Below, one piece after another: positions 45,019 through 54,090 of a DNA stretch of 54,573 bases. The position numbers and the translations under genes are program-made. Location of the stretch: the NCBI GenBank assembly GCA_046546095.1, contig JBKGYK010000010.1:1-54573 (forward strand). The letters run 5' to 3'. The notes below the pieces were generated by a model. The model worked only from the letters and a program-made list of their open reading frames with translations. It ran no database searches and was not told the DNA's origin. The DNA comes from JAQIBY01 sp046546095 (GTDB taxonomy: Bacteria > Bacteroidota > Bacteroidia > Bacteroidales > ML635J-15). Position 1 is the stretch's first letter, and every line of letters starts with the position of its first letter.

Positions 45019-45693
45019 ATGGAAAGAAAGGTAATAAAGGTACTGATAGTTGATGATCATGCCATTGTACGTCATAGTCTGCGCGCAGTTTTGTCGGCGG
45101 ATCCTGATATTGAAATCAGCGGGGAATGCTGTGACGGAAACATTGTTATCGCCTTTCTTGAAAAAAATCCTGTTGATGTTATCCTGATGGATATCAAAAT
45201 GAAACATCAAAACGGAATTGAGACCACCAGGCACATCAAACAGCAATTCCCTGAAATTCATGTTATGGGATTATCCATGCTGGAAGACTACGGATTCATA
45301 CATCAAATGCTGGATGCCGGTGCAGATGGCTATACCATCAAAACTTCAGGAGGAGATGAGATTATTAAGGCTGTAAAAATCATTTATCAGGGCAATAAAT
45401 ATTTTAGCGCAGCCATCATGCAAACATTAACACGACATAAAAACAAAGACAGGCTTCTTCCCAGAAGAGAGGGCATCAGAAAAAGTCTGGAATCACTTAC
45501 CAAAAGAGAAAAAGAGATATTACTGCTGATATCGGAAGAAAAAACCAGCAAGGAAATATCTTCCATGCTGGGTATCAGCACCGGAACCGTGTCAATCCAC
45601 AGAAAAAACCTGTTGCGGAAACTCCACGTAAAAAATTCCATAGGTCTGGCAAAAATTGCTTGTGCTGCTGGTTTGAACAGACAGAAGCTTTGA
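45019..45693 (+). CDS. NarL/LuxR-type response regulator
   Basis: A 224-residue transcription factor. Receiver domain at residues 5-122 with acidic pocket D12-D13, phosphate-accepting D58 (VILMDIKM), S86 and conserved K108. A linker follows, then a LuxR-type helix-turn-helix at about 157-213 (LTKREKEILLLI ... GTVSIHRKNLLRKL). No histidine kinase gene is near, so it is an orphan in this window. The ATG at 45019 is used; the frame is open to 44983, but the extra residues would precede the receiver without family support. Its targets cannot be inferred from sequence. Confidence 0.88.
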   Translation: MERKVIKVLIVDDHAIVRHSLRAVLSADPDIEISGECCDGNIVIAFLEKNPVDVILMDIKMKHQNGIETTRHIKQQFPEIHVMGLSMLEDYGFIHQMLDAGADGYTIKTSGGDEIIKAVKIIYQGNKYFSAAIMQTLTRHKNKDRLLPRREGIRKSLESLTKREKEILLLISEEKTSKEISSMLGISTGTVSIHRKNLLRKLHVKNSIGLAKIACAAGLNRQKL

Positions 45694-45891
45694 ACCAACC
45701 AGACTGGCAGGGCAAAGATTTTCCAACATTCCACTACCAAAATAATCCCGTATATATTTGCATATATGTCTCAATTTTTATAATTTTGAGCTAACTTATA
45801 TGCAAAACCAATCGCCGTCAAATATTTCCTGCCTTAAGCGTGTTGTAAAACATTTAGTTGCAAATTATATATTAACCCAAAAATAAACATT

Positions 45892-46329
45892 ATGGAAATT
45901 AGTGTATTTAATGAAAAACAACCAATGCCAGAAGATGTAAAAAATGAAACTGCAGACTTTCTGTACAAACATCTTGACGAATTTGGAGACCCAAGGGAAG
46001 ACATCATGAAATCCATGAAATTTGCCCTGAAAGAAACCGATTCCTTTGGCGGATTTATCCTCGTAGGCAGGGTAGATGGAGAGATCAAGGGAGCTGTGGT
46101 TGTGAACAGAACCGGTATGGACGGGTACATCCCTGAAAATATTCTCGTATACATCGCAGTACACCGTGATCAGCGCGGCAAAGGTATAGGTAAAAAACTC
46201 ATGCAAAAAACCATTGACACAGCCAAAGGCGATGTGAAATTGCATGTTGAACCCAACAATCCGGCTAAATTCCTGTATGAAAAGGTGGGTTTTACTAATA
46301 AATATCTCGAAATGAGGTATAAAAAATAA
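45892..46329 (+). CDS. GNAT-family N-acetyltransferase
   Basis: A 145-residue acetyl-CoA-dependent N-acetyltransferase. The acetyl-CoA loop is DQRGKGIGKKL (motif A), preceded by the beta strand ENILVYIAVH. The C-terminal LYEKVGF is also typical. It ends 6 nt before the racemase-family gene, so they are probably one operon and may act on the same or related amino acids. The actual substrate is unknown. Confidence 0.88.
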   Translation: MEISVFNEKQPMPEDVKNETADFLYKHLDEFGDPREDIMKSMKFALKETDSFGGFILVGRVDGEIKGAVVVNRTGMDGYIPENILVYIAVHRDQRGKGIGKKLMQKTIDTAKGDVKLHVEPNNPAKFLYEKVGFTNKYLEMRYKK

Positions 46330-46335
46330 GAAAAC

Positions 46336-47406
46336 ATGGCCTTTGTTGTACTTGACAGACAAAAACTAAAACGGAACTTTACCTATCTTGAAAAACTGTT
46401 TAAAAAGCAGAATATCGAATGGGGTGTGGTTACCAAAATGCTTTGCGGCAACAAAGCTTACCTGAAGGAAGTGATAGACCTCGGAATTACTGAGGTTTGT
46501 GACTCCCGGGTAAGCAACCTGAAAGCCATTAAAGGCATCAATCCGGATGTGCAGACAATATACATCAAGCCTCCGGCCAAACGTGCCATAAGAACCATTG
46601 TGGAATATGCAGACATCAGCCTGAATACGCAGCTGAGCACCATTGAGCTGCTATCTGAGGAAGCCCAAAACCAAAATAAAATCCATAAAGTGATTATTAT
46701 GGTGGAAATGGGCGAACTTCGTGAAGGGGTGATGAGAAACGATGTGGTTGACTTTTATGAGAAAATATTCCGCTTACCAAACATCAGCGTGATCGGTATC
46801 GGAACAAACCTCTCATGCCTGTACGGTGTGCTCCCGAACCAGGATAAACTGATTCAGCTCAATCTGTACAAACAATTGATTGAATCAAAATTCAACCGCA
46901 AAATCAAATACGTTTCCGGTGGATCATCCGTGACTATTCCTCTCATCAAACAAAAACTCCTGCCAAAAGGCATCAACCATTTCCGTGTTGGAGAAACACT
47001 GTTCATGGGCACAAATGTGTATGACGGTACCCAACTGGAAGACATGGAAAACGATGTACTCAAAATGTATGCCGAAATCATTGAGCTAACCAAAAAACCA
47101 ACTGTACCGGAAGGTGACATGGGCTCCAATGTTGAAGGCAAAAGCTTTGAATTTGATGAAGATGAATACGGTAAAAAATCTTTCCGCGCCATCCTCGACG
47201 TTGGCCTCCTTGATATTGAAACCGAACATCTGACACCCGTTGATGAAGATGTTGAAATTGCCGGTGCCAGCTCCGATATGATTGTAATCGATCTGAAAAA
47301 GAACGAACAAAATTATCAGGTTGGCGATCTTCTCGAATTTAATATTGACTACATGGGTGCACTGCGCCTGTTCAATTCAAATTATATTGACAAACGCGTG
47401 GTATAA
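46336..47406 (+). CDS. Alanine/ornithine racemase-family PLP enzyme
   Basis: A 356-residue enzyme of the alanine-racemase TIM-barrel (fold III) group. The PLP lysine is K34 in VVTKMLCGN. The barrel includes VEMGELREGV, GIGTNLSCLYG and SGGSSVT. Two domains are present, with a C-terminal beta domain. The family interconverts L- and D-amino acids, reported members acting on ornithine, lysine or alanine. It lies 6 nt after the GNAT gene, hinting at modification of a basic D-amino acid, but that is inference. A strong terminator follows. Confidence 0.8.
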   Translation: MAFVVLDRQKLKRNFTYLEKLFKKQNIEWGVVTKMLCGNKAYLKEVIDLGITEVCDSRVSNLKAIKGINPDVQTIYIKPPAKRAIRTIVEYADISLNTQLSTIELLSEEAQNQNKIHKVIIMVEMGELREGVMRNDVVDFYEKIFRLPNISVIGIGTNLSCLYGVLPNQDKLIQLNLYKQLIESKFNRKIKYVSGGSSVTIPLIKQKLLPKGINHFRVGETLFMGTNVYDGTQLEDMENDVLKMYAEIIELTKKPTVPEGDMGSNVEGKSFEFDEDEYGKKSFRAILDVGLLDIETEHLTPVDEDVEIAGASSDMIVIDLKKNEQNYQVGDLLEFNIDYMGALRLFNSNYIDKRVV

Positions 47407-47425
47407 TCAATTAAATAATTTTTTT

Positions 47426-47462
47426 AAAAAAGGGCTGTAAATGTTTTTACAGCCCTTTTTTT
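47426..47462 (+). terminator. Intrinsic terminator
   Basis: AAAAAGGGCTGTAAA and TTTACAGCCCTTTTT form a strong hairpin with a T-run, 20 nt after the racemase stop. A-tracts on the left may let it act both ways. Confidence 0.9.
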
Positions 47463-47592
47463 GATGACAGACATCATGTGTTTTGTAAGAATCTCCTCAG
47501 AACACAAGGATTTTTTCACATAAAATCCCGATCTTTATGGATTATCAGGGTGAAAATCATCAAAGCCTGGAAACATAAAAAACATAAATACC

Positions 47593-49239
47593 ATGAAACA
47601 CACCAGCATTATTATGGCCTTTATTATGATCAGCCTTGTGGCATTTGCCACAGAAGAAACCAAAATTCAATCCCGGCCGGAGCACATTACTGTTTACACA
47701 TCGGGGGCTGAAATCTCCAGATCAGCAGATTTTGCCATCCACAAAGGACAGCAAACCATCGTTTTTGACAGCCTGTCCCCTCACATCAAGGCAAACAGCA
47801 TACAGGTAAATGGCAATGGGGATTTTGTCATTCTGGATGTAAAATTCCGGACACAACAACCCGATCCGCTCAAAAGCAACAAGAGCATTCCTCCCCGTAT
47901 CAAAAAAGAAATAGAGCTCCTGAAAGATTCTATCCGCCTCAAAGGATACCTTATTCGCGATTATGACAATCAGATGCAGGTGCTTGAATCTGAAAAAAAC
48001 ATTCTGCTAAACAACGCCCTTGTCCGTGGCAATGGAGGAGACACCATCCCTGAACTTAAACAAACCCTGGCATTCTTCCGTGAAAAACTCAACAACATCC
48101 ATCAGGAAGTTTTGCAGCTTGAAAAAGAATCATATCCCCACAATGAAGAGTTTCAGCGGATGAACAACCGGCTGGATGAACTAAAACAATGGGATCAGAG
48201 AAACAACAACACCACAGGCGAAGCTGTTCCGCAGATCGTGATCAGCATCCTTGGCAACAGCAACGGCAATGGGAGCATAGACATTTCTTACCTGGTGAAC
48301 AAGGCCGGCTGGCATGCCACATATGACATCCGTGCCACTGATGAGGAAGAAATATCGCTCATATATAAAGCCGGTGTTTACCAGAATACGGGCAAATCAT
48401 GGAAGGATGTCAGCCTCAACTTGTCTACGCTAAATCCGAATCAGCAATTCAGCAAACCGGAATTGCCTGTATTGCATGCGTATTATCAACAACAAAACCA
48501 ATACCCGACACACAGCAGCCAACGAACAGAGCAAGACGCCACCGTACAAGTACATTCAGATCCTGAAATGACACAGGCTCAGGAACCGGCAGGCTCAGCA
48601 TATCAGCATACATCTGCGGTAAGCTCTCTGCTCAATGTGGAGTATCAGGTTGAGCTTGACTTTGAAATCCCGTCTGACGGTAAAAACCATACCATTCCTA
48701 TTCAAAATAAGAAGTTGGGAGCAGAATTCAACTATTATGCTGTCCCACGCATGTCTGACAAAACATTCCTGATGGCCAAAATTACAGACTGGCATGATCT
48801 GGATCTGTTGCAGGGAGAAGCCAACCTCTATTTCAACGGCAGGTATACCGGACAAACAACAATCACCCCACAGATCACGCAGGATACAATGGAAATCACA
48901 CTGGGAAAAGCCAACGGCATTGTGGTTTCACGGGAAAAAGAAACGCAGGAAGAAAAGCCCCAACTTGTAGGATCATGGGTAACAGAATCCTTTACCTATC
49001 ACATTAAACTCCGCAACAATACCGGCCGCATGGCAAGCATCAGCGTAGAAGATGCCATCCCACACAGCACCAACGATGAAATCAGGATCAAGCTCAAAGA
49101 AAGCGATGGAGCGGATTTCAATGAAGATAACTCCCATCTAAGCTGGGATATCGACCTCCCTGCAGGACAGGAAAAAACAGTGCAATACACTTTTACCGTG
49201 AAATATGACAAAAACAAACCCGTCAATCTCAATCTCTGA
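47593..49239 (+). CDS. Exported DUF4139 (mucoidy-inhibitor MuiA-like) protein
   Basis: A protein of 548 residues with signal peptide (ending LVAFATEE). An N-terminal DUF4140 region (VTVYTSGAEISRSADF ... at about 30-90) is followed by a coiled coil (about 125-205). The DUF4139 domain then runs to the C-terminus, with the family start DISYLVNKAGWHATYDIR and the ending WDIDLPAGQEKTVQYTFTVKY. The function of the family is not known; the MuiA name comes from a mucoidy phenotype. A Ser/Gln-rich low-complexity insert (about 295-345) is a local oddity. It stands alone, followed by a relic barrel-protein fragment. Confidence 0.85.
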   Translation: MKHTSIIMAFIMISLVAFATEETKIQSRPEHITVYTSGAEISRSADFAIHKGQQTIVFDSLSPHIKANSIQVNGNGDFVILDVKFRTQQPDPLKSNKSIPPRIKKEIELLKDSIRLKGYLIRDYDNQMQVLESEKNILLNNALVRGNGGDTIPELKQTLAFFREKLNNIHQEVLQLEKESYPHNEEFQRMNNRLDELKQWDQRNNNTTGEAVPQIVISILGNSNGNGSIDISYLVNKAGWHATYDIRATDEEEISLIYKAGVYQNTGKSWKDVSLNLSTLNPNQQFSKPELPVLHAYYQQQNQYPTHSSQRTEQDATVQVHSDPEMTQAQEPAGSAYQHTSAVSSLLNVEYQVELDFEIPSDGKNHTIPIQNKKLGAEFNYYAVPRMSDKTFLMAKITDWHDLDLLQGEANLYFNGRYTGQTTITPQITQDTMEITLGKANGIVVSREKETQEEKPQLVGSWVTESFTYHIKLRNNTGRMASISVEDAIPHSTNDEIRIKLKESDGADFNEDNSHLSWDIDLPAGQEKTVQYTFTVKYDKNKPVNLNL

Positions 49240-49244
49240 AATGA

Positions 49245-49388
49245 GTACTTATCATTTCTGAATCCAGCGCTGCTGCCTGGTCATATATTGTCGGGGTACG
49301 CTACTACATTTCTGACAACTTTGCCCTTATGGCTGAAGTCGGCTATGGCATCTCGTACCTCAAGCTCGGTGTAAGGCTGAAAATCTAA
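49245..49388 (+). pseudogene. C-terminal fragment of an outer-membrane beta-barrel protein
   Basis: An open frame with no start codon reads WSYIVGVRYYISDNFALMAEVGYG, then SYLKLGVRLKI and stop at 49388. This is the closing hairpin of a small OMP barrel. Everything upstream is missing, cut off right at the stop of the DUF4139 gene. It is best read as a truncated relic rather than a translated gene. Confidence 0.75.
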
Positions 49389-49411
49389 ACGGATTCCTAT
49401 GCAATTTCAGA

Positions 49412-49451
49412 AAAGCCTTTCGAAGATTTTTTTTCGGAAGGCTTTATTTTT
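49412..49451. terminator. Terminator between converging units
   Basis: AAAGCCTTTCGAA and TTCGGAAGGCTTT form a hairpin with one wobble pair around an AT-rich loop, followed by ATTTTT. The last codon of the minus-strand hydrolase lies within its 3' arm. Confidence 0.75.
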
Positions 49452-50349
49452 GCAAAGTTTTTTCCATCACCTGCAGAACATGCCGGCGAAGTGCATCAAA
49501 ATGAATCACACCGGTAAGATGGCCGTTGTCAATTACCTCAACGGAATGCCCGGCATAGCTTTCTTTTTGAACGGAAAATTCAACATAGCGGTCATACCTG
49601 GCCAGCAAAGGGAACACGTTCTTATCAGGAACAGCATCAAACTCCTCCTTGAAATTCAGGAGTTTTTGCACTTTTTTTCTTGTGGCCTCATCCCTTAAGG
49701 CTGTCAGCTTTCTGTACCGGCTGCTGGTAAACAAATCACCAAGCCTGGATCCGGCAAGCATCGGAATATAAACATCCGCAGTATTGTATTTTGCCCGGTG
49801 ATAATTGCTGATAAAACCTCCCAGACTTAAGCCACTGACAAACAACTTATTTGAATTATGTTTGCGAATCTCCTGAACCAGCGACTCAATCACCCGGGTG
49901 GAAGCAATAAACATGGATACACAATTCTCAAGCCGCTTAAGTTTCTCCTGATAAGCTCTGTATGGCAAATCATGAAATGTTGCCCGGATAACAAGTAAAT
50001 TACACCCAAACTCCTCTTTATGGGTCACAAAAATGTGATAAAATGAACTTGTTGACGTCTTCCCATAATCCAGGGGACGCTCGTTATTGCCATGATGGTA
50101 AATGATGGTGGGATATTCAGGACCCAGCCATTTCTCTACCCGGACATCCGTGTAATACGTCCCTGTCGGCATACTGACTTCAACCCGGTGTGTTCCCTCT
50201 CCGTCAATTTCCGGTATTTCCAGCTCTGCCGAATCCAGCAAGCCAGATGGTAACGGACTGTCAGCGCTTTCCTCAAACATTTTCCCTTTAGGCCGAAAAA
50301 ATGCCCTGATGTCAATTGATAAATTATCAAACAGTATATGTTTATTCAT
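49444..50349 (-). CDS. Alpha/beta-hydrolase
   Basis: A cytoplasmic-looking protein of 301 residues. The nucleophile elbow is GLSLGG (S175) after strand KLFVS, preceded by a HHGNN oxyanion-side segment (85-89). Candidate acid and base are the aspartate in ARYDRYV and the histidine in NGHLTG. The cap region is helical. The substrate is unknown. It is a single gene divergent from valS. Confidence 0.75.
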   Translation of the reverse strand: MNKHILFDNLSIDIRAFFRPKGKMFEESADSPLPSGLLDSAELEIPEIDGEGTHRVEVSMPTGTYYTDVRVEKWLGPEYPTIIYHHGNNERPLDYGKTSTSSFYHIFVTHKEEFGCNLLVIRATFHDLPYRAYQEKLKRLENCVSMFIASTRVIESLVQEIRKHNSNKLFVSGLSLGGFISNYHRAKYNTADVYIPMLAGSRLGDLFTSSRYRKLTALRDEATRKKVQKLLNFKEEFDAVPDKNVFPLLARYDRYVEFSVQKESYAGHSVEVIDNGHLTGVIHFDALRRHVLQVMEKTLQK

Positions 50350-50540
50350 TCTTCCAGTGTTACGATGTAATAATCCTTAAGATACAAATAAATACCGGAT
50401 AAGCCTGATCATTTACCAAACAAAACATTTTCCCGCCCTGACCGGACAGACACTGCCTGGCAGCACACCGGACATTACCGGTTTCTCCATTGCTGTAATG
50501 TATCAGCAGCTCATTCATCCCATCATTATCCCAATAAAAA

Positions 50541-50571
50541 TCTGGCATGTAAAAAAATCCTGCTATTTTTG
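50541..50571 (+). promoter_or_regulatory. Promoter of valS
   Basis: TCTG (50541-50544), exactly 19 nt, TATTTTTG (50564-50571). It lies 31 nt before the ATG at 50603 and inside the longer open frame, supporting the shorter start. Confidence 0.6.
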
Positions 50572-50602
50572 TCACTCAATTTACATAAACAAGCAAACGA
50601 CA

Positions 50603-53239
50603 ATGAACATTCCAAGCAAGTACAGTCCGGAACAAGCAGAAAAGAAATGGTACAAATACTGGATGGACAACGGCTTTTTTCACTCGCAGCCGGATGACAG
50701 GGAACCTTATGTCAACGTCATTCCGCCGCCCAATGTCACAGGTGTGCTCCACATGGGACACATGCTCAACAATACCATACAGGACATTCTGGTACGACGG
50801 GCACGCATGCTGGGGAAAAATGCCGTTTGGGTACCGGGCACCGACCACGCCTCCATTGCCACCGAAGCAAAGGTTGTTGCCAAACTCCGCAACGAAGGCA
50901 TCAATAAAGCCAACCTAAGCCGTGATGAATTTATGGAACACGCCTGGGAATGGAAAGAAAAACACGGCGGCATCATACTTGACCAGCTCAAAAAACTGGG
51001 CGCCAGTTGTGACTGGGAACGTACTGCTTTTACCATGGATGAAGCACGATCCGAATCTGTATTAAAAGTGTTTGTCGATCTTTATCAAAAAGGCCTCATC
51101 TACCGCGGTGTTCGCATGGTAAACTGGGACCCCGAAGCAAAAACAGCTGTCTCCGACGAGGAAGTTCTTTACACCGAAGAACAATCCAAACTTTATTACG
51201 TCCGCTACCAGGTTGAAAGCAGCGCTGATGATTATGTAACCATAGCAACAACCCGCCCCGAAACAATTCTTGGCGATACGGCGGTTTGCATCAATCCCAA
51301 TGATGAGCGCTACACGCACCTGAAAGGTAAACGCGTGGTGGTTCCCATGATTAACCGCATTGTACCCATTGTAGAAGACGATTATGTTGATATGGAATTT
51401 GGTACCGGTTGCCTGAAAATCACTCCCGCACACGATGTAAACGACTATCAGATCGGGCAAAAACACAAGCTGCCATCCGTTGATATTTTCAATGATGATG
51501 GTACACTAAGCGAAAAGGCAGAATTGTTTGTTGGTACCGACCGCTTTGAAGCCCGCAAACTGGCAGTTGAAGAACTTGAACGCTCAGGCGCCCTGATTAA
51601 AACCGAAGATTACACAAACAAAGTCGGGCGCAGCGAACGCACCAATTCTGTCATTGAGCCTAAATTGTCAATGCAGTGGTTTGTGGAGATGAAAAAACTT
51701 GCCAAACCAGCCCTGGATGCGGTTATGGAGGATAAAATACAAATTCATCCGGCCAAATTCAAAAACACCTACCGCCACTGGATGGAAAACGTGCGCGACT
51801 GGTGCATCTCACGTCAGCTCTGGTGGGGACATCGTATACCCGCATGGTATCTGCCCGACAGCAATGAGTACGTGGTGGCTGAAACCGAAGATGAAGCCCT
51901 GGAACTGGCCCGTAAAAAAACCGGAAATGAAAAACTCACTATCAGCGATCTCACCCAGGAAGAAGATGTACTCGACACCTGGTTCAGCTCATGGCTGTGG
52001 CCCATTTCTGTTTTCGACGGCATCCGCAAACCTGACAACAAAGAAATCCAATACTACTACCCTACCAACGATCTGATTACAGCCCCTGAAATTCTCTTTT
52101 TCTGGGTAGCAAGGATGATCATGGCAGGATATGAATATCGAGGGGAAAAACCATTCTCGAATGTGTATCTCCACGGAATTGTCCGGGACAGCCAGCGACG
52201 GAAAATGTCAAAATCACTGGGCAACAGCCCCGACCCAATCGGACTGATTGAAAAATACGGCGCTGACGGAGTACGCATGGGCATGCTCCTGTGTTCTCCA
52301 GCCGGTGGTGACCTGCTCTACGAGGACAACCTGCCCGAACAGGGACGAAACTTTGCCAACAAAATCTGGAACGCTTTCAGACTTGTAAAATCCTGGGATG
52401 TAGACGAAAACATAAAACAACCCGAGGCCGCTGCCAAAGCAACAGAGTGGTTTGGTGAAAAACTCAGCCACACCATCTCACAACTGAATCAGCAATTTGC
52501 CGATTTCAGACTCTCGGAAGCCCTCATGACTGTTTACCGCCTCTTCTGGGACGACTTTAGCTCATGGTATCTGGAAACCATCAAACCCGCTTATCAACAA
52601 CCCATTGACCAGCTTACCCTGAAGGCAAGTATCGGCTATTTTGAAACACTGCTGAAAATTCTGCACCCTTTCATGCCATTCATCACCGAAGAAATATGGC
52701 ATCTTATAGATCAGCGCAGAGAAGAGGACTGCATCATGCTGGCACAATGGCCTAAAGCAGACAAACCAAATGAAAAAACACTCCGGAATTTTGAATTAAG
52801 CAAGGAAGTTGTCACCCATGTCAGAAATATCAGGAAAGACAAAAACATCCCGATGAAAGAGGCACTGGAACTGAAAATCATACCCCATCAGAAAAATTAC
52901 TCCAGTGAATTTGAACCCGTCATCAGTAAATTGTGCAATCTTTCGGATTTCAGCAAAACCGACACTAAAATCGACGGTGCCGCAGGCTTCATGGTCAATA
53001 CCAACGAGTATTATATCCCTCTTGGCGACCTGGTGGACCCCAAAGAAGAAATGGCAAAACTTGAAAAAGAACTCGAATACAACAAGGGTTTCCTACAAGG
53101 TGTAATGAAAAAACTTAGCAACGAGCGCTTTGTCAACAATGCCCCTGAACAGGTGGTAAACAAGGAAAAACAGAAAAAAGCTGATGCCGAAGAAAACATC
53201 CGTCTGATTGAAGAACAACTGAAAACACTCAATAAATAA
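50603..53239 (+). CDS. valS: Valyl-tRNA synthetase
   Basis: A class I synthetase of 878 residues that charges tRNA-Val. The start MNIPSKYSPEQAEKKWYKYW is standard. The HIGH motif appears as HMGH (50-53, within VTGVLHMGHMLNN), and KMSKS is at 534-538. The editing domain lies between (TTRPETILGDTAVCI, GTGCLKITPAHD). The C-terminal arm is a coiled coil (about 810-878, DPKEEMAKLEKELEYNKG onward) that binds the tRNA. The ATG at 50603 is chosen because the -7 box lies inside the longer frame. Confidence 0.97.
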   Translation: MNIPSKYSPEQAEKKWYKYWMDNGFFHSQPDDREPYVNVIPPPNVTGVLHMGHMLNNTIQDILVRRARMLGKNAVWVPGTDHASIATEAKVVAKLRNEGINKANLSRDEFMEHAWEWKEKHGGIILDQLKKLGASCDWERTAFTMDEARSESVLKVFVDLYQKGLIYRGVRMVNWDPEAKTAVSDEEVLYTEEQSKLYYVRYQVESSADDYVTIATTRPETILGDTAVCINPNDERYTHLKGKRVVVPMINRIVPIVEDDYVDMEFGTGCLKITPAHDVNDYQIGQKHKLPSVDIFNDDGTLSEKAELFVGTDRFEARKLAVEELERSGALIKTEDYTNKVGRSERTNSVIEPKLSMQWFVEMKKLAKPALDAVMEDKIQIHPAKFKNTYRHWMENVRDWCISRQLWWGHRIPAWYLPDSNEYVVAETEDEALELARKKTGNEKLTISDLTQEEDVLDTWFSSWLWPISVFDGIRKPDNKEIQYYYPTNDLITAPEILFFWVARMIMAGYEYRGEKPFSNVYLHGIVRDSQRRKMSKSLGNSPDPIGLIEKYGADGVRMGMLLCSPAGGDLLYEDNLPEQGRNFANKIWNAFRLVKSWDVDENIKQPEAAAKATEWFGEKLSHTISQLNQQFADFRLSEALMTVYRLFWDDFSSWYLETIKPAYQQPIDQLTLKASIGYFETLLKILHPFMPFITEEIWHLIDQRREEDCIMLAQWPKADKPNEKTLRNFELSKEVVTHVRNIRKDKNIPMKEALELKIIPHQKNYSSEFEPVISKLCNLSDFSKTDTKIDGAAGFMVNTNEYYIPLGDLVDPKEEMAKLEKELEYNKGFLQGVMKKLSNERFVNNAPEQVVNKEKQKKADAEENIRLIEEQLKTLNK

Positions 53240-53264
53240 GTAATTTTTAATGATTAGGGCAGCC

Positions 53265-53297
53265 CTTTCAGCCATGCAAAAACAGCATGGCTGAAAG
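53265..53297. repeat. Perfect 13-bp hairpin
   Basis: CTTTCAGCCATGC, a 7-nt A-rich loop, and GCATGGCTGAAAG. It is 25 nt past the valS stop but has no T-run, so it is not a standard terminator; it may stabilise the valS message end. Confidence 0.75.
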
Positions 53298-53322
53298 TCG
53301 GCCTACGGCTCCTATCTGCACC

Positions 53323-53403
53323 TGCTGCCGGCATGTTCTGTATGACCGGCACAGGGAGCTTCCCTGTCGCTCCTGTACCGGCACAGAAACATTGCCGGCA
53401 GCA
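53323..53403. repeat. 81-nt nested near-perfect hairpin
   Basis: The outer arms TGCTGCCGGCATGTTCTGT (53323-53341) and a slightly expanded complement (53383-53403) enclose inner arms CCGGCACAGGGAGC (53346-53359) and GCTCCTGTACCGG (53369-53381), with a 9-nt loop. Together they can form one long rod of about 30 base pairs. Confidence 0.75.
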
Positions 53404-53514
53404 GGCACAGGATATACCCCTCCGTCCTGCTGCAAAAAGCATACACATGGCAACAGTTTGCCGATTGAATGACATTTCCCGGCACACACCCACAATTATC
53501 AAAGATTGCAATCA

Positions 53515-53546
53515 TTTGCCCGTATCAACAAAATATTTTATATTCG
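53515..53546 (+). promoter_or_regulatory. Promoter of the nitroreductase gene
   Basis: TTTG (53515-53518), 20-nt spacer, TATATTCG (53539-53546), 22 nt before the ATG. Confidence 0.55.
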
Positions 53547-53568
53547 GCATTCATAAAAATAATGACTT

Positions 53569-54090
53569 ATGAATACAATTGAAGCAATGATGACACGCCG
53601 AAGCATTCGCCAGTATAAGGATGAACCGGTAACCGATAAACAAATCAAAACAATCCTTGAAGCAGCCATGAACGCACCCAGCGCCGGCGACGGACGCCCA
53701 TGGGAATTTGTTGTTGTCAGAGACAGTGAAAAGCTAAAACAGCTGGCCGACAAAATTGATGAAGGCAATGACATGTTTAAACAAGCACAGGCTGCCATCG
53801 TTATCCTTGGTGACAAATCCAAAGAAGGATTTCCCGGCTTTTACCCGCAGGATTGCTCCTGTGCAGGACAGAACATTTACCTGGCTGCACATGAACTCGG
53901 ACTTGGTACCGTATGGATCGCCACCTGGAGCGTTCCCCCACGTATCAAAGGAGTAAATGAAGTCGTCAAAACCCCCGATCATCTCGAACCCTTTGCTGTA
54001 TTCCCATTGGGCATACCTGCAGAAAACCTGTCACCCGAATACCGCTACGATGAAAAAATGGTCCATTTTGAAGAATGGAAAAAGAAATAA
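53569..54090 (+). CDS. Nitroreductase-family flavoprotein
   Basis: A 173-residue FMN-dependent oxidoreductase. The FMN contacts are in RRSIRQYKDEPV (10-21) and NAPSAGDGRPWEFVVV (about 35-50), and the later GLGTVWI segment is also typical. The family reduces nitroaromatics, quinones or other small molecules with NAD(P)H; the physiological substrate is unknown. A cysteine pair in CSCAGQNIY (about 97-105) is common in anaerobe members. It is a single gene with its own promoter. Confidence 0.88.
   Translation: MNTIEAMMTRRSIRQYKDEPVTDKQIKTILEAAMNAPSAGDGRPWEFVVVRDSEKLKQLADKIDEGNDMFKQAQAAIVILGDKSKEGFPGFYPQDCSCAGQNIYLAAHELGLGTVWIATWSVPPRIKGVNEVVKTPDHLEPFAVFPLGIPAENLSPEYRYDEKMVHFEEWKKK

Larger units (their letters stand above)
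53240..53568. other. Intergenic region with two hairpins and a promoter
   Basis: A 329-nt spacer with no gene. It carries a 13-bp perfect hairpin, an 81-nt nested hairpin rich in CCGGCA, and the promoter of the nitroreductase gene. Confidence 0.6.

Noticed and set aside
45865..46362. 165-residue minus-strand frame
   Set aside because: Exactly antisense to the clear GNAT gene.
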